Below, in pieces: positions 23,640-34,640 of a stretch of 64,000 nt of DNA. The first letter of the stretch is position 1. Every line of letters begins with the position of its first letter. The stretch is from contig JABYQR010000249.1 of NCBI GenBank assembly GCA_022592445.1, positions 1-64,000 of the forward strand, given 5' to 3'. Below the pieces are notes generated by a model. It saw nothing but the letters and a program-made list of their open reading frames with translations. It ran no database searches and was not told the origin of the DNA. A program made the position numbers and the translations under genes. Source of the DNA: Cytidiella melzeri. Lineage: Eukaryota > Basidiomycota > Agaricomycetes > Polyporales > Irpicaceae.

Positions 23640-23880
23640 TGTCAGCTTCAAGTACAAGGTCTGCGCTCCTTAAGGATAAATTAAAAGTATTGGCAGTGGT
23701 CATTATTCTCCTTTCGGTAGTTCTATTTTAATCTATCTATCCAGCTTTTTACAAAGCCTACTCTTAGACATAGGCTGTGCACATATGTCTAAAGTCTATA
23801 TATACTGCTGCATGTTGACAGTATTGTGCTTCACACTGACCACCACCTCCTTATTGTGTTGAGCCTTTGTCTCCACATCA
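23640..23880 (+). mobile_element. old diverged LTR C fragment
   Basis: The run ACAAAGCCTACTCTTAGACA, then AGTCTATATATACTGCTGCATG, then GACCACCACCTCCTTATTG and GTTGAGCCTTTGTCTCCACA is collinear with the 3' half of the family C solo LTRs, with many substitutions. It supports long residence of family C in this genome. Confidence 0.6.
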
Positions 23881-24082
23881 AAAACTACATATAAAAGCCC
23901 TTGCCTTCACCCTTATTTCTCAGCCTCTGTTACTCCACTATTCTCCTCATTGCTTCAGTGCTAGTTGGTAAGTACCTTGGCTGAGCTGTGCAAATTGTGT
24001 TTGCTTGACTGAAATTACTCTTGTAGCTATCCATCTCACTGATTCCTCAAACATTCTCTCAAACTATCCCTTTTACAATATC

Positions 24083-24640
24083 ATGTGGCTTTCAACCTCT
24101 TTTTTTTTGTCTGCCACTGTTGTCAACATTACATTCTATATAGCCACCATATCTGCTGCTCCACTCAGCAGTACAGGGCTGTTCCACCATCCAGCTAATC
24201 ATAAAAGCTTCTTGGTATCAAGGAGTCAACAACTCTCAATCCAGGGGTATTCCACAATTCACCCTAGGAGCCAAGGTCATTCACTCACTCTGCACATTGC
24301 TCATGGATCTGATCTTAACCACATCTTAGAGGAAAAGATGGAAATGGCAGAGTGCAGCATATTGAAAGAGTTGAAGGAACACCAGAAAACCAACAAAAAC
24401 TTTTGGGATGATTGGGTCAACGCTGGAACTACCTGGACCAACAGGTTACGGGAAGAATTAGGCCTACTTGAAAAACCCTTGCACCCGCTGTATCTGCAGG
24501 AAGGCAATGCCACTCAAGACCTCATACTTCAATGGTTGTCCCTACGGCAAAAAAAAGACAATATTCCAGCAGCACAGTGGAGAATTGAGGATTTTAGGAG
24601 GTTGAAAGGTATTTTGGAACGGAAATTGAAAACTCTGTAA
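24083..24640 (+). CDS. unrecognised 185-residue protein with signal-peptide-like N-terminus
   Basis: From the ATG at 24083 the frame is open for 185 codons. The first ~27 residues are hydrophobic (MWLSTSFFLSATVVNITFYI, then ATISAAP), typical of a secretion signal with a cleavage-like SAA/P site. The rest is hydrophilic, with a charged, possibly helical C-terminal half (ILEEKMEMAECSILKEL, RLREELGLLEK) and one Cys. Upstream there is a TATA-like ACATATAAAAG near 23887 and a plausible 5'-UTR intron (GTAAGT at about 23969 to TTGTAG at about 24027), which argues for a real transcription unit. No domain is recognised. It lies between repeat fragments, so capture by a repeat or a chance ORF is possible. 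Confidence 0.45.
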   Translation: MWLSTSFFLSATVVNITFYIATISAAPLSSTGLFHHPANHKSFLVSRSQQLSIQGYSTIHPRSQGHSLTLHIAHGSDLNHILEEKMEMAECSILKELKEHQKTNKNFWDDWVNAGTTWTNRLREELGLLEKPLHPLYLQEGNATQDLILQWLSLRQKKDNIPAAQWRIEDFRRLKGILERKLKTL

Positions 24641-24649
24641 ACGTGGTGT

Positions 24650-24960
24650 AGTAACATGGTTGAATGTCACTGTAAACAAGACACACGCCAAACAACCCTT
24701 ATCCCTACACTGTGATCTACAAACTTGTTGTAATCCCAAACTTCCACTTGTTGTTGCACTCTGAACAATACAACATGGTGCTGCTCCTTTCCTGAACAAC
24801 TGTGCACTCCAGTGAGGACCACCTACAAACTTACCATACATTACTCATCAAGAAAGCTAGACTAAACAGGGTCAAGCTGGTACCAGTGATAAATTTACTC
24901 ACTAATTTGGATCAAGATGCATTATTGCATTCAACCTTCAGGCATTATGATTCCTGAATG
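24650..24960 (+). repeat. fragment of the 19-22 kb repeat
   Basis: Collinear with 20830-21130 (CAAACAA-CCTTATC, TCTACAAACTTGTTGTAATCC, GTGCACTCCAGTGA-GAC, TACATTAC-CATCA), at clearly lower identity than copies 1 and 2 share. Confidence 0.7.
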
Positions 24961-25664
24961 ATGAGGAAGAATTCTTGATGCCTTTTCAGATGTGACCCTG
25001 ACCCTCTTGTCCCCCAAAGTGTGGCAATTTGATATGGAATACAAACAGTAACAGTTTGAATATTGAAGCAAAGAATACAGTCAATGGAATCTCAATGGCT
25101 TTGTGATCAGCCATCTGTAACTGTGTATCAGATCCCTTTTGCAATCAGAATGCAAGTTTCATCTTCACAGACTGCATCTGGGCAGAAGTCTATGCATATC
25201 ACACACCATTGATTACCTTTATCTTGTGGCAACATCCTGGGCCAACAATTTTGTCAATTGGAGTGGAACTGAACAAATGTTTAATTTCTGAAGAATGAAT
25301 AATTGTTCCAGTGCATGCCAGTGCTTTAGGCTCTCGCAACATGTAAGGCAGTCAACACACAGATAGGGCACCCTTATAGAAGTGTGATGTCACGTGACAT
25401 AGCACATAAATATGAGCTTTTGACTTTGGCCAAGCATTTGTTTTTAGCTACAGGAGGGAGGTGCGTGCAGGTATACAGGCATTCAATGCCTAATGTTTCA
25501 ATCCCTGAAGAATGAAGAAGAATTGTTCCAGTGTGTTCCAGCACATTGATGCCTTTTCAGATGTGACCTTTGTGTCCCCCAAAGTGTGGGAATTTGATGC
25601 CAGAACACAAACAGTAACAGTGTCAATAACAAAACAATGAATACAGCTGATGGCATCACACTGG
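24961..25664. repeat. direct repeats, non-coding
   Basis: GATGCCTTTTCAGATGTGAC followed by CCCCCAAAGTGTGG..ATTTGAT and CAAACAGTAACAG occurs at about 24977-25055 and again at about 25550-25625. A related GAATGAA.AATTGTTCCAGTG occurs near 25295 and 25510. No gene seen. Confidence 0.6.
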
Positions 25665-25904
25665 ACTTGTTATCAGCCCTTTATAAGTAGCGTTAGCAAG
25701 GCCAGCAGGCAGCAAGTACAATTCCTGAAGTTTGAATGAAATATTACTTTTTGAGCTGGATTTGTAAGTAAACTTGGTGCTGTAGCAGTCTGAACAAGTA
25801 AATTTGTTTGGAATAGCTTCTTCGATGAGATATGTATAGTAAGTGGGTGGTTTGTCTTCACTGAAACACAGAATCATTCATGAAAGAAGAGGGACTGTGC
25901 TGTA
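25665..25904 (-). repeat. inverted fragment of the 19-22 kb repeat
   Basis: The reverse complement of about 20925-21151, with its Helitron-like end at 25687 (CTAC instead of CTAG). It is cut at about 25905 by the gypsy LTR end that follows. Confidence 0.7.
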
Positions 25905-26492
25905 TTGGTACACTATCCCCTCAAGTTTATCAACTTACTTGGTGAGGAGTAGCCTTACTGTTACATTTGGATAAGACTGCCCCTACTCCCTCGCGTCTCT
26001 GGACGTTCTGGAGGTTTTCTTTCCCTGTCTTCTAGGTCTTGTGCCTGTGTGTGGGCCCCTTACAAATCCTCTAGACATAGAGGTAGCCGGGCCATGGGCT
26101 CTAAGTGGTAGTCGTGTCTAGGCTTTGCCTTGATGCACACAACTTCAATCACCCTCTCGCTCAACACTCCTAGAGCTGATCAGAGCAGGGGTTGGCACTA
26201 TGCCAACATGATGAAAGTGTGCCGCCCCACAGGTGATAGTAGAGTCTGGTGTCAGACACTTATTATAAGAGCTAGACAACAGGACTAGAATGCCATGAGT
26301 GCCTAGGCACAAAGATGGGTAATTTGTTTTGGCTGGACTTAGAGTCAGTGTAATACTGATCCACCAACAATTGCCGCACGGATGGAACCGTGATGGAGAT
26401 CCTTTCACCACTGGACGTAGAGAGAGATTCCAGGCCGACGCCGGCACTACCCTGACATGGATAGTCCAACAGAGACCGGATTTTTCCAACAT
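25905..26492 (+). mobile_element. gypsy B-type LTR end plus leader, truncated copy
   Basis: An LTR 3' end (AAGTTTATCAACTTACTTGG ... CTTACTGTTACA, ending at 25965) is followed by the primer-binding site TTTGGATAAGACTGCCCC and a ~490-bp leader homologous to the leader of element B1 (35237 down to about 34755). The upstream part of the LTR is missing, and the leader is interrupted at 26492 by LTR A. Confidence 0.8.
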
Positions 26493-27209
26493 TGTCACCA
26501 GTTTACAGCACTAGGTGCCTATTCAGAGCGCTTTTTTTCCGCCTAGGAGTGTTACCAGACCTAACCCTAACCCGGGTCACATGACATCCTGCCTTATTTA
26601 TCAATAGTCCAGACCCAAACCCTGAACTCAATCTGGAGCAGTTCCAGATCAATCTAGGCTATTGTTCTATTGTTCTCCTTCCATTGTTAGGGATTCCCCA
26701 GGGATTCCCCCAGTTCTTATTGTCCTATTGGCTTTCGTCTATTGTTTTCTGTCTATTGTTGGGGATTTCCCATGGATTTCCCCAGTTTCTATTGTTCTAT
26801 TGTTCCTATTCTATTTGTTCTATTGTTCTATTGTTCTAGCTCTATTGTTCTACGTACCCTGGTCCCTTATTGTTCTATTGTTACTCCAGCCCCACAGTTA
26901 CTCCAGTCCCTAGTGTGGGAACTTGCGCACAGACCAACCAGCCACAGAATATCTAGTAGACCTTACCCTCCCTAGCTCTGCATCTTGACCTCTCTGTCAT
27001 TTGCACTGCTAGGTGAGTTACTGCATGTAACTTAGTATCATACCTTATTAACTCTGTCATTTGCACTGCCAGTACCCGGCCTCTGTGCCTGCTTGCCTGC
27101 TTATCATTGACTTTGACCTCGTTGTTGTCATTGGAGATCTACTTCCACTTCCACTTCCACTTCCCCTCCTCTTCACCCTTGTTTAGGGTTTATCAGTCGC
27201 TCTGTGACA
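26493..27209 (+). mobile_element. gypsy LTR, family A, copy 1
   Basis: 717 bp from TGTCACCAG to CTCTGTGACA. It contains long ATTGTTCTA-type runs (26650-26880). It is followed at 27210 by TTAGGTCAAGATACC, a primer-binding site matching that of copy 2. An LTR segment ATCTTGACCT (26982-26991) is complementary to AGGTCAAGAT (27212-27221). Confidence 0.88.
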
Positions 27210-27379
27210 TTAGGTCAAGATACCACACAGCTACCGGCACAACTGCCCTTAGCTTGGATCAAGTCTTCCTGTCCCCCCCAGTTATTGAAAGTTTATTCCC
27301 CCCTACGTTTGAGAGTAAGCCATTGCCGTCCGTCTTGACGTGCTTGATTGCTGACTTGTTCACTTTCCGTGGTTGATTC

Positions 27380-27861
27380 TTAGTGCCTAAAGAATCCCAC
27401 TCCCGTTTCACCGCTCGCCCAGATCCTTTGCATAAGGATCTGAATCAAGCGCGTCAAGAAGTCTAGATCCATCGCGCCCTACCTCAGGCCGTGTTTGATC
27501 AACTTGACACAGAGCACGCACGTGGCAAGTGTCACAAATACACGGAAAAGGAGCTTAAGGCCATTGCCTCCTACGTCGGTTGTCGTAAACCCAAGGGTTC
27601 CGCCCTCACACACAGATTCCCTACAGCAGAGGAGTTTGAAAAACTCCGTGCTGATTCCAAAGTGTTTGCTGCCTGTACCGCACGTGTACGAGCACAGGCC
27701 TTAGCAAGTCTCCCTAAGAAGCCTTTGTTAGCAGAACGCTTCCCAGCCCGGCCCGCCACCAACCCTAGCGCAGCCCTCATAGCAGCAAAGCCAACTCTCA
27801 TCGACTTCCGCAAGCACACTGTTAAAAACCTTTGAGGTATCTTCACTCCCAAGCTCACTGC
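27380..27861 (+). pseudogene. gypsy A pre-gag ORF, truncated
   Basis: Homologous to the 252-residue ORF at 39454-38696 (shared EKELKAIASYVG, RKPKGSALTHRFPT, ARPATNPSAALIAAKPTLID). It has a stop at about 27465 where the other copy has Gln (CAG to TAG), another stop near 27833, and is cut at 27861 by LTR B. Function as for the longer copy. Confidence 0.88.
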
Positions 27862-28575
27862 TGTAACAGTTAAGGTTACACTCACCAGATAGTTGTTAAA
27901 CTTGAAGGGAAGATAGTGAGATAGAGAGTAGAGTGTTGGTGAGAGTGAGTACTGGGGAGTACGAAGTAGTCCTTGATCAACAGAGTGGATAAGACTGAGG
28001 GGATATGCCCTCAGGAGTGCCTCTATATATACATGAAGGGGAGGACCCCAGGTACTACCCTAAGACCCCTAATACCTACATGAGTAAGCAAAGTAATCTA
28101 CCTTACTAAGCATGCCCTATGCCCTAGTGGTGCCACTTCAATAATCAACCAATAGCAATTGTCCCCATGACCTGACCCCATGACCCAGCTCCAAGGCTAG
28201 ACTTGTTCTAGCTTGTTCTAAGACAAGGCTAGACTTTTCCAGAAGGTTCTAAGAACTATGACATCATCTAATGGAATGTTCTATACTATGACATCATAGT
28301 TCCAGCATGTTCCACAATGTTCCAGAGAGTTCTATCATGTGATACACAGATAAGGAAAGGAGCGCATCAGCGCATCAGAGACAGGAGGCGCATCAGCGCA
28401 TCAATTGATAGGCACTGAGAATAAGCGCCGGAATAGGCGCCTGATAAGCGCCAGATAAGCGCCTTAATAGACGCCGGATAAGCGCTGGATAAGCGCTTGA
28501 CAAGCGCTTAAATATTCCCAATAATACCGTTGCCTGGTAAGGCAAGTCTTGTAGAAACATTGAAAATCTGTGACA
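27862..28575 (-). mobile_element. 3' LTR of gypsy B1
   Basis: 714 bp. In element orientation it starts TGTCACAG (28575) and ends CTGTTACA (27862). A purine-rich tract AAGAAGGGGGGG directly precedes it on the minus strand. It has a TATA-like TATATATAG at about 28022-28030 and a self-priming segment at 27986-27997. It includes repeated GCGCATCAGCGCATCA and GATAAGCGC units (28350-28510). Confidence 0.93.
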
Positions 28576-28811
28576 TTACCCCCCCTTCTTGCTTTGAACT
28601 CCGTGCAAAGAGTTTTGAACGAACACCTTGGTCATTGAGTCCACTTTTTCACCACTGTCAAGAGGGTGCCTAAGCAATTCCGAGTGACTCTAGCGGCTTC
28701 TACCGACGCCCCTGACGGGGTTCACACCTCATTGGCTGATGGTAGTCTAGTCCGTACCCTCCTCGGTTGCGTCATTGGATCGTGGATGATCCTTGGTGTG
28801 TTGTTCGTGAC

Positions 28812-31634
28812 TTATACACAGTAAATCGTAGCTGAGCGAATAGCTCGGGGATGATTGTCGTAGAATTTCTTTATTGCTTCTTGAGCGTGCGTGATGTTTT
28901 CTACAGGTTCCCACGTGTTGTCGTTTGGTCCGTAGCCTTTCCAGCGTAAGTAATACTGAAGCTTTTTGGCACGACCTGTACGTCTTGACTTGAGAATCTT
29001 CTCGACTTTGTATTCTTCTTCTCCGTCGATGATATCTGGCGGAGGCATCTCCAGCTTTTGGCCTTCGAATTCAGGTTTGTTATACGGTACCAACTTGCTT
29101 GCATGGAATACAGGGTGTATCCTTGGTGAACGTTCAGGCCATTCTAGTCTGAATGTGACCGGCGAGAGCTTTTCAGCAATCTTGAATGGGCCATAGTACT
29201 TGGCTGAGAGCTTATGTCCAGATTTTTGGTAGTCTCTCAGATCTAGCATGACCTGATCGCCTTCGTTGAAGGGGACCTTCTGAACGTGCTTGTCATAGTA
29301 CCATTTCATGCGTTCAGCCGCAAGTTGTAACGCCGCCTTAGCATGCTCTTGAGCTTGCAAGCGGTTCCACATGATGTCATTCATGTCAGACCTTTTCAGG
29401 TCCTTAGTGAGCGTCGGACCAGCTCTAGGGTGTCTGTCGTATTTGAGGTAGAAAGGCGAGTGCTTAGTTCCCTCATGCGCTGCATTGTTGTATGCAAACT
29501 CAGCCGAGCTGAGCAGTCTAGCCCAGTCGTTGTGTAGTTGATTCACGTAACAACGCAGGTACTGTTTGAGCGTTTGATTAACTCGTTCAGTTTGACCATC
29601 AGTCTGCGGATGATATGCAGTAGTCATTGTAGATTCTATCCCTAGCATTTTACACCATTCCTGGAATAAATCTGCTGCGAATTGTGGACCTCGGTCGGAA
29701 ATGATTTGCAAAGGTAACCCATGAAGGGTCCAGACTCTCTCATAGAGTAGAGCTGCAAGATCTTTTGCCGAGAACTCGTTTACAATAGGGAAGAAGTGCG
29801 CCCTTTTAGTAAGGCGGTCTACGACTACGCAGATAGCATTGAAGCCATCAGACTCCGGTAACTGAGTAATCAAGTCGACAGTCATGATATCCCTTGGTTC
29901 GGCCGGAACCGGATTAGGGATGAGTGGTCCATAAGGCTGTTGCAGACGAGTCTTCATCCGCTGACATGTGTCACAGCCTGTCACGTATTTCTTGACATCA
30001 GTGGTTAAACCTGGCCACCAGTAGTTTCTCGAGATCAGTTCGTACGTTTTCCATCTGCCAGGATGTCCGGCAGAAGGTAGATCGTGATGCATCTGGATGA
30101 TTTGGCATCTCAGATCTAATTTCTGATCTTTGGGGATGTAGACTTTTCCACGGTATAGGAGTAATCCGTTCTCAAAATTCCATTCCTCTAGTGATTTCTT
30201 GAACTCCCTAGGACCAGAGTTAAGTAACTGCTGATAGTCCTTGGTAACTTCGTCGTTCATGAGTGCTTCCTTGACCCGTCTTAGGATTTCATCGTCGTTG
30301 ATAGGCGAGTCATGAGAGTTTTCGATAGCAGAGATAGCAAAAAACTCGGGTTTAAGGAGAATTTTGTCCTCGTTATCGGAATTTACCCCCTCTTCATGAT
30401 CTGGCCTCCTGGACAGAGGATCTGCGATAAGCATGGTCTTTCCGGGTTTGTGCCGGAGCACGAAATTGAATCGCGTGAGGTATAACGCCCATCGCGCTTG
30501 TCTCCGAGTCAGCTTCTGGGCATTCCTGAAATATGTCAGGTTTTGGTGATCCGACCATATTTCTACGGTAATCGGATGTCCCTCCAGATGTTGACGGTAC
30601 TCTTCCAGGGCACGGATAATAGCCAACAACTCTTTATCGTATATCTCATAATTACGTTCATGGACGTTGAGTGATTGAGAGTAGAAGGCCACTGGATGCC
30701 ACAGCTTGTCAGCTGGATCCAGTTGAGATAATACCGCTCCTGTAGCAAAGTCGCTAGCGTCTGTTTCCAGACGGAAAGGGTTTTCGTCATCTGGTATCCT
30801 CAGAATGGGTGCTGACGTAAAAGCCTGTTTCAGACTTTGGAAGGCCTGTTCCTGAGCATCTTTCCAGATCCAGGGTTGGTCCTTCTTTGTAAGAATAGTG
30901 AGCGGTTTCGCGTGTTTAGCAAAGTCCTTGATGAAACGCTGATAGAAGTTGGCGAAGCCTAAGAAGGCTTGGACTTGCTCAACCTTTTCAGGTTGCAGCC
31001 ACTCAGGAACTCCGGTGAGTTTGGCTGGATCCATCTCGATATGTCCGTGAGAAATGATCATGCCTAGGTACTCAATGCGATCTTTTTCAAAAAAGCATTT
31101 TTCCGGTTTGGCAAATAGATTGTTCTTGCGTAGACGCTTGAGCACTTCCTGTGTGATGCGACGGTTTTCCTTCTTGTCTTCAGTGAAGATAAGGATGTCA
31201 TCAAGATACACCATGACATGTCCTTCTAAGATCAAATCACTCAGAATTTCATTCATCATGGCTTGGAACGTTGCAGGTGCGTTGCTGAAACCGAAATACA
31301 TCACCTTGGCTTCGAAAAGACCACGGTGTGTGATGAACGCCGTCTTCCATCCGTCACCCTTTCGGATGCGAACGTTATTGTATCCCCACCTAATATCAAT
31401 CTTTGAGAAGACCTTAGCCTTGCTTAACAAATTGATTAAGTCGTTGATGCGAGGGATGGGGTACCGGTTTTTCACCGTGATGTTGTTCAGTTTTCGGTAG
31501 TCTTGCACAAGGCGCAATGAGCCATCTTTCTTCTTGACAAAGAACACAGGTGCTGCAATCGGACTTTTCAATTTGCGGATATAACCTTTTCGGAATTCCT
31601 CTTCGATCCATTGATCTAGAGAATTCTTTTCCAT
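28812..31634 (-). CDS. gypsy B1 Pol: reverse transcriptase-RNase H-integrase-chromodomain
   Basis: A 940-residue open frame. Reverse transcriptase spans roughly residues 20-190 (SKIDIRWGYN at 77-86, YLDD at 143-146). RNase H follows (ETDASDFATG near 290), as does the integrase HHCC finger (His516, His523, Cys554, Cys557). The integrase core has Asp587, Asp647 and Glu683, giving DD35E. Then come a GPF module (YYGPF, 813-817) and a C-terminal chromodomain (about 873-925, LQYYLRWKGYG). This architecture is that of Ty3/gypsy chromoviruses of the Tf1/sushi group. The frame has no stop, so this copy decayed mainly upstream: a frame change joins it to protease. A nearly identical truncated copy lies at 35985-37628, implying recent activity. 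Confidence 0.96.
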   Translation of the reverse strand: MEKNSLDQWIEEEFRKGYIRKLKSPIAAPVFFVKKKDGSLRLVQDYRKLNNITVKNRYPIPRINDLINLLSKAKVFSKIDIRWGYNNVRIRKGDGWKTAFITHRGLFEAKVMYFGFSNAPATFQAMMNEILSDLILEGHVMVYLDDILIFTEDKKENRRITQEVLKRLRKNNLFAKPEKCFFEKDRIEYLGMIISHGHIEMDPAKLTGVPEWLQPEKVEQVQAFLGFANFYQRFIKDFAKHAKPLTILTKKDQPWIWKDAQEQAFQSLKQAFTSAPILRIPDDENPFRLETDASDFATGAVLSQLDPADKLWHPVAFYSQSLNVHERNYEIYDKELLAIIRALEEYRQHLEGHPITVEIWSDHQNLTYFRNAQKLTRRQARWALYLTRFNFVLRHKPGKTMLIADPLSRRPDHEEGVNSDNEDKILLKPEFFAISAIENSHDSPINDDEILRRVKEALMNDEVTKDYQQLLNSGPREFKKSLEEWNFENGLLLYRGKVYIPKDQKLDLRCQIIQMHHDLPSAGHPGRWKTYELISRNYWWPGLTTDVKKYVTGCDTCQRMKTRLQQPYGPLIPNPVPAEPRDIMTVDLITQLPESDGFNAICVVVDRLTKRAHFFPIVNEFSAKDLAALLYERVWTLHGLPLQIISDRGPQFAADLFQEWCKMLGIESTMTTAYHPQTDGQTERVNQTLKQYLRCYVNQLHNDWARLLSSAEFAYNNAAHEGTKHSPFYLKYDRHPRAGPTLTKDLKRSDMNDIMWNRLQAQEHAKAALQLAAERMKWYYDKHVQKVPFNEGDQVMLDLRDYQKSGHKLSAKYYGPFKIAEKLSPVTFRLEWPERSPRIHPVFHASKLVPYNKPEFEGQKLEMPPPDIIDGEEEYKVEKILKSRRTGRAKKLQYYLRWKGYGPNDNTWEPVENITHAQEAIKKFYDNHPRAIRSATIYCV

Positions 31635-32259
31635 TGGAGACAGCGTCTGGATCGTCTAAGTTGATCCAGTGGATGTGAGGGTTGTCCGGGTCGACACTTC
31701 CTATTCCGTCCAGGTTGTCTGACACCGAACGTCCCTTAGGTAACTCAAGCTCATCGATCTCTTCTTGAGTTACAGTGATGTTTTTACGAGCTCTTGGGGC
31801 ACAGAGTTCAGGACATCTGGTAAATCTCCACTCGCCATTTGCCCAATCTATCTCCGGATTGTGGCGGCGTAAGAAGGTCATCCCGATAATCATTTGTTTA
31901 CTACCGAGATCAGTAACGAGCATGTGTTGTCTTGCTTGGTGCGAACCTATTTCTAGGTATGCACGTACTGAGTGAGTGATTTGACCATCTTTGTTGGGAG
32001 TACCGTCGATGTTGATGACGTTAAACGGTGATGCCAGTTGATTTGTTACCAGATTGTTACTTTCAACCACTGACTTACTGATGAACGTGGTTGTGGCTCC
32101 TGAATCCACCAGAGCTTCGACCTGCACTTTCTTTCCATGTACCCAAATTGTAACCGGTAGAAAAAATGAATTCTTTGAACGCGCTACATTTTTGACAGTA
32201 TCTACGGTACAAAGATCAAGGGTATCAGGGCCTAAGCGTTCATGTTCGCAGGGAGTCAC
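31414..32259 (-). pseudogene. gypsy B1 protease region, frame-broken before RT
   Basis: An aspartic protease is visible: VEALVDSGATTTFISK (the D-S/T-G loop), then ITHSVRAYLEIG and IIGMTFLRRHNPEIDW. The start resembles the CEHERL-type N-terminus following Gag. Past about 31650 the frame runs into the RT coding region in the wrong phase. The region that usually sits between protease and RT in this group (the R-P-x-D-H-x-I box) is missing, suggesting a small deletion around 31650. Confidence 0.85.
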
Positions 32260-33741
32260 ATGACGCTTCGGAAAAAATCCTTGCTCTTGGTCGGCTTTTT
32301 CCCTTTACCCTTGTCAGGGGACGGGTGAGGAGTTGAAGGTTCATCATCTTCCGTTGGAACCTCCTCGATGTGAGCCGCCAACTCTAGGCGCGCGGTATTA
32401 ACATTTTTCGTCTTTGACGACAAAGCCTTAGGGGCCTCGGCCTCGCTGTCCGATCCAGAGTCCTCGGCATCTGCTGCCCGAATCTTCTTCGGCGCCGAAG
32501 ACTTGCCATCCTTCTTCACTTCCTTCTTCTTATCGTCGGGCTTCTTCTTAAGGCCGTTGAGGTTACATTTGTCCGTATTATGTCCTTTGGACTTGTGAAT
32601 GTGACAGAACTTCTCCGACTTCTCAGCCGAATTTACCTCCTTGCCTTTGCCCTTGTTCCGCTTCTCGTTCTTCTTCTTCTTTTTGTCTGCAGCGTCCACC
32701 TCCATAGGAGTGGACGTATCCTTTTCCTTCGCAAAGATCTGGCCCTGTGCGTTCTCCGGATAGACCTTCTTGTGGATGTCAAGCAAGAGATCGAGGAACT
32801 GAGGCCATGTGTAGGGATTTGATTTTCGTCTTTCCCAATCATGACAAGCCTCATATCCTTCTCGATGACGTGCTTGAGCTTGTGGATAAGCAAGTCGTCC
32901 TCGTATCCAGAAAGCCTGCCAAGCGTACGGAAGCGTTCCGCATACTTGACGAAGTTCTTATGTGCCAGATCTGTATTGTTGAACAAGGTGTTAAGCTCCT
33001 TTCGAGCGCCCTCCTTGTCGTCCCGTTGACCGTATTGTACCTTGAGCTCATTTTCGAACTCTTCCCACGTTCCGATCGTCTGACCCTTCGTCAGCTTCTT
33101 GATCCACGGCTCCATATATTGAGCCGCCGCGCCTGAGAGCCGGTTCATCGCGACGGCAATACGTTGCCTGTCAGTAGCAACGTTCTCGTGGACAAGCCAC
33201 AGAGAGATCTTGTTCAACCACTCGTTGAACTTGACCTTGCCATCGGTCCGTTGAACTCCGGGGGTTCGCCAATCTTAGGCTGGCGCGAGGATCCTCCTTG
33301 TCCTTGAGACAAGGGAAGCTGGTTGATCTGGTTGACCACATTTGTGATCGTCGTTTTGACCATATCCAGGTCAGTGTCCATCCGCTGGACTTGGGTGTCA
33401 GCAGCGGACTGTGAATACAGGTCTTGAGCGACCTTATCCACATATTCCTGGAGGTTATCCTCCAGGAGGGACAGCTGGTTGTTCCAGATAAGAACCATTT
33501 GATTCATCATGTTGTGGACGATGGCAGCAGTTGCTCCACCTTCAACCGTACGAGTAAAAGCCCTTTGGGCCGTGTTTAGGTTGTGGAAGATATGCTGCTC
33601 AAAGTTCTCAACTGAAGGGTTGTAAACAATCGGCGTAATTTTGCCAAAAGGAACAGAGTGGGTGAGGTTGGCAGCAGCGGAGGCAGCGTTGGATCCGGCG
33701 TTAGATTGAGAGGCCATTGCTTCTAATTTCTTAGTTAGCAA
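32256..33741 (-). pseudogene. gypsy B1 Gag, in three frames
   Basis: The start MASQSNAGS is at 33717. A helical N-terminal half (to about 33230) is followed in another frame by the retrotransposon Gag capsid core (AAAQYMEPWIKKLT, FENELKVQYGQRDD, YAERFRTLGRLSGY). The third frame reads WPQFLDLLLDIHKKVYPENA, a Lys-rich linker, and a zinc-knuckle variant FCHIHKSKGHNTDKC (CX2HX4HX4C, His replacing the second Cys). Shifts lie near 33230 and 32800. Gag would assemble the particle that packages element RNA. The two shifts make this copy defective. Confidence 0.88.
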
Positions 33742-33887
33742 AGGATAAGCGAAATACTATTTCTAGTATAAGAAGAAGAGAAACACCACTTTTCACACAT
33801 TGAACTCTTGTCAGAGTTGTTTTCACACATTAAATCCTTTTCAGGAAGTTGTCACCAAGTAAAATGAGGCTTGTCAGCCCATACATT

Positions 33888-34640
33888 TTATTCCATTTCC
33901 GCATATACAAAGGCGTTCATGTTGAACAGCCCTTCTAGCAACTCTAGTATGTAACCCCATTTCCGATGTATGTCTACAAAACTAATCCTGCCTAAACTCT
34001 TCAAGTCCTTTTTCAACATCCTCCATTCCCTATTCGTCATCTTGTCTGTGTGATTCTCCTTGAACCACTGTTCAACCATGAATACACGGCCGATCAGCAG
34101 CTGAGCTTTCTCCCTGCGAGTGTTGAGCTGGTGGTTAGATGATTGCCCACCACTCGAGAAGGAGGCGTCCAGCTTCTTGAGCACAGGTTCAAGCCTTTGA
34201 CAGGCAGCTGTGATCATCGGTTCGAACTCCTCTTGACAAGTATTAACTTCGTTTTACGGAAGTGGAGAGAGCGGGAGCGGAGTGGGAGTGGGAATGTAAG
34301 CGCGTTGATTGCGCTCCCGATACGCTGAAGGAGAGTAAGCTTTTCAGCTTTCTCCTTCTCTTGCTTCTCGATACGATCGAGAAGGCTAAGTTGAGACATG
34401 AGATGAGAGACCTGACTCATGCGAGCCTGGTTCTCCTCGTGCTCTATGGTGGTGCGAGCCTGCTCCTCGAGGTCGATCCTCTTGATGAGGGCTTATTATC
34501 GGGGTACTTGAGCCGGCGAGGCTTGCCAGCATCCTTGAACTTGTCGAGTGTCTCCTTGGAGACAGTGAGGCGTTCCTGAAGTCTGGTGACTTGTTGCGGA
34601 CGGGATGGAGTAGGGGCCTTGCGACCAGACTAGCAGCGAT
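33888..34640 (-). pseudogene. gypsy B1 pre-gag ORF
   Basis: Upstream of Gag, the minus strand has coding sequence in several frames: RKAPTPSRPQQVTRLQERLT, then KRIDLEEQARTTIEHEENQA, a Leu/Lys/Glu-rich coiled-coil-like part (LLDRIEKQEKEKAEKL), and a final frame from 34217 to a stop at 33888. That final frame contains EKAQLLIGRVFMVEQWF and TNREWRMLKKDLKSLGRISF. The last motif aligns without gaps with THREWQLLDWGLKAIGKISF of the family A pre-gag ORF, and both ORFs end ~20-30 residues later. Function is unknown; it is not Gag, protease or Env by motif. A stop and ~170 bp separate it from Gag. Confidence 0.7.
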
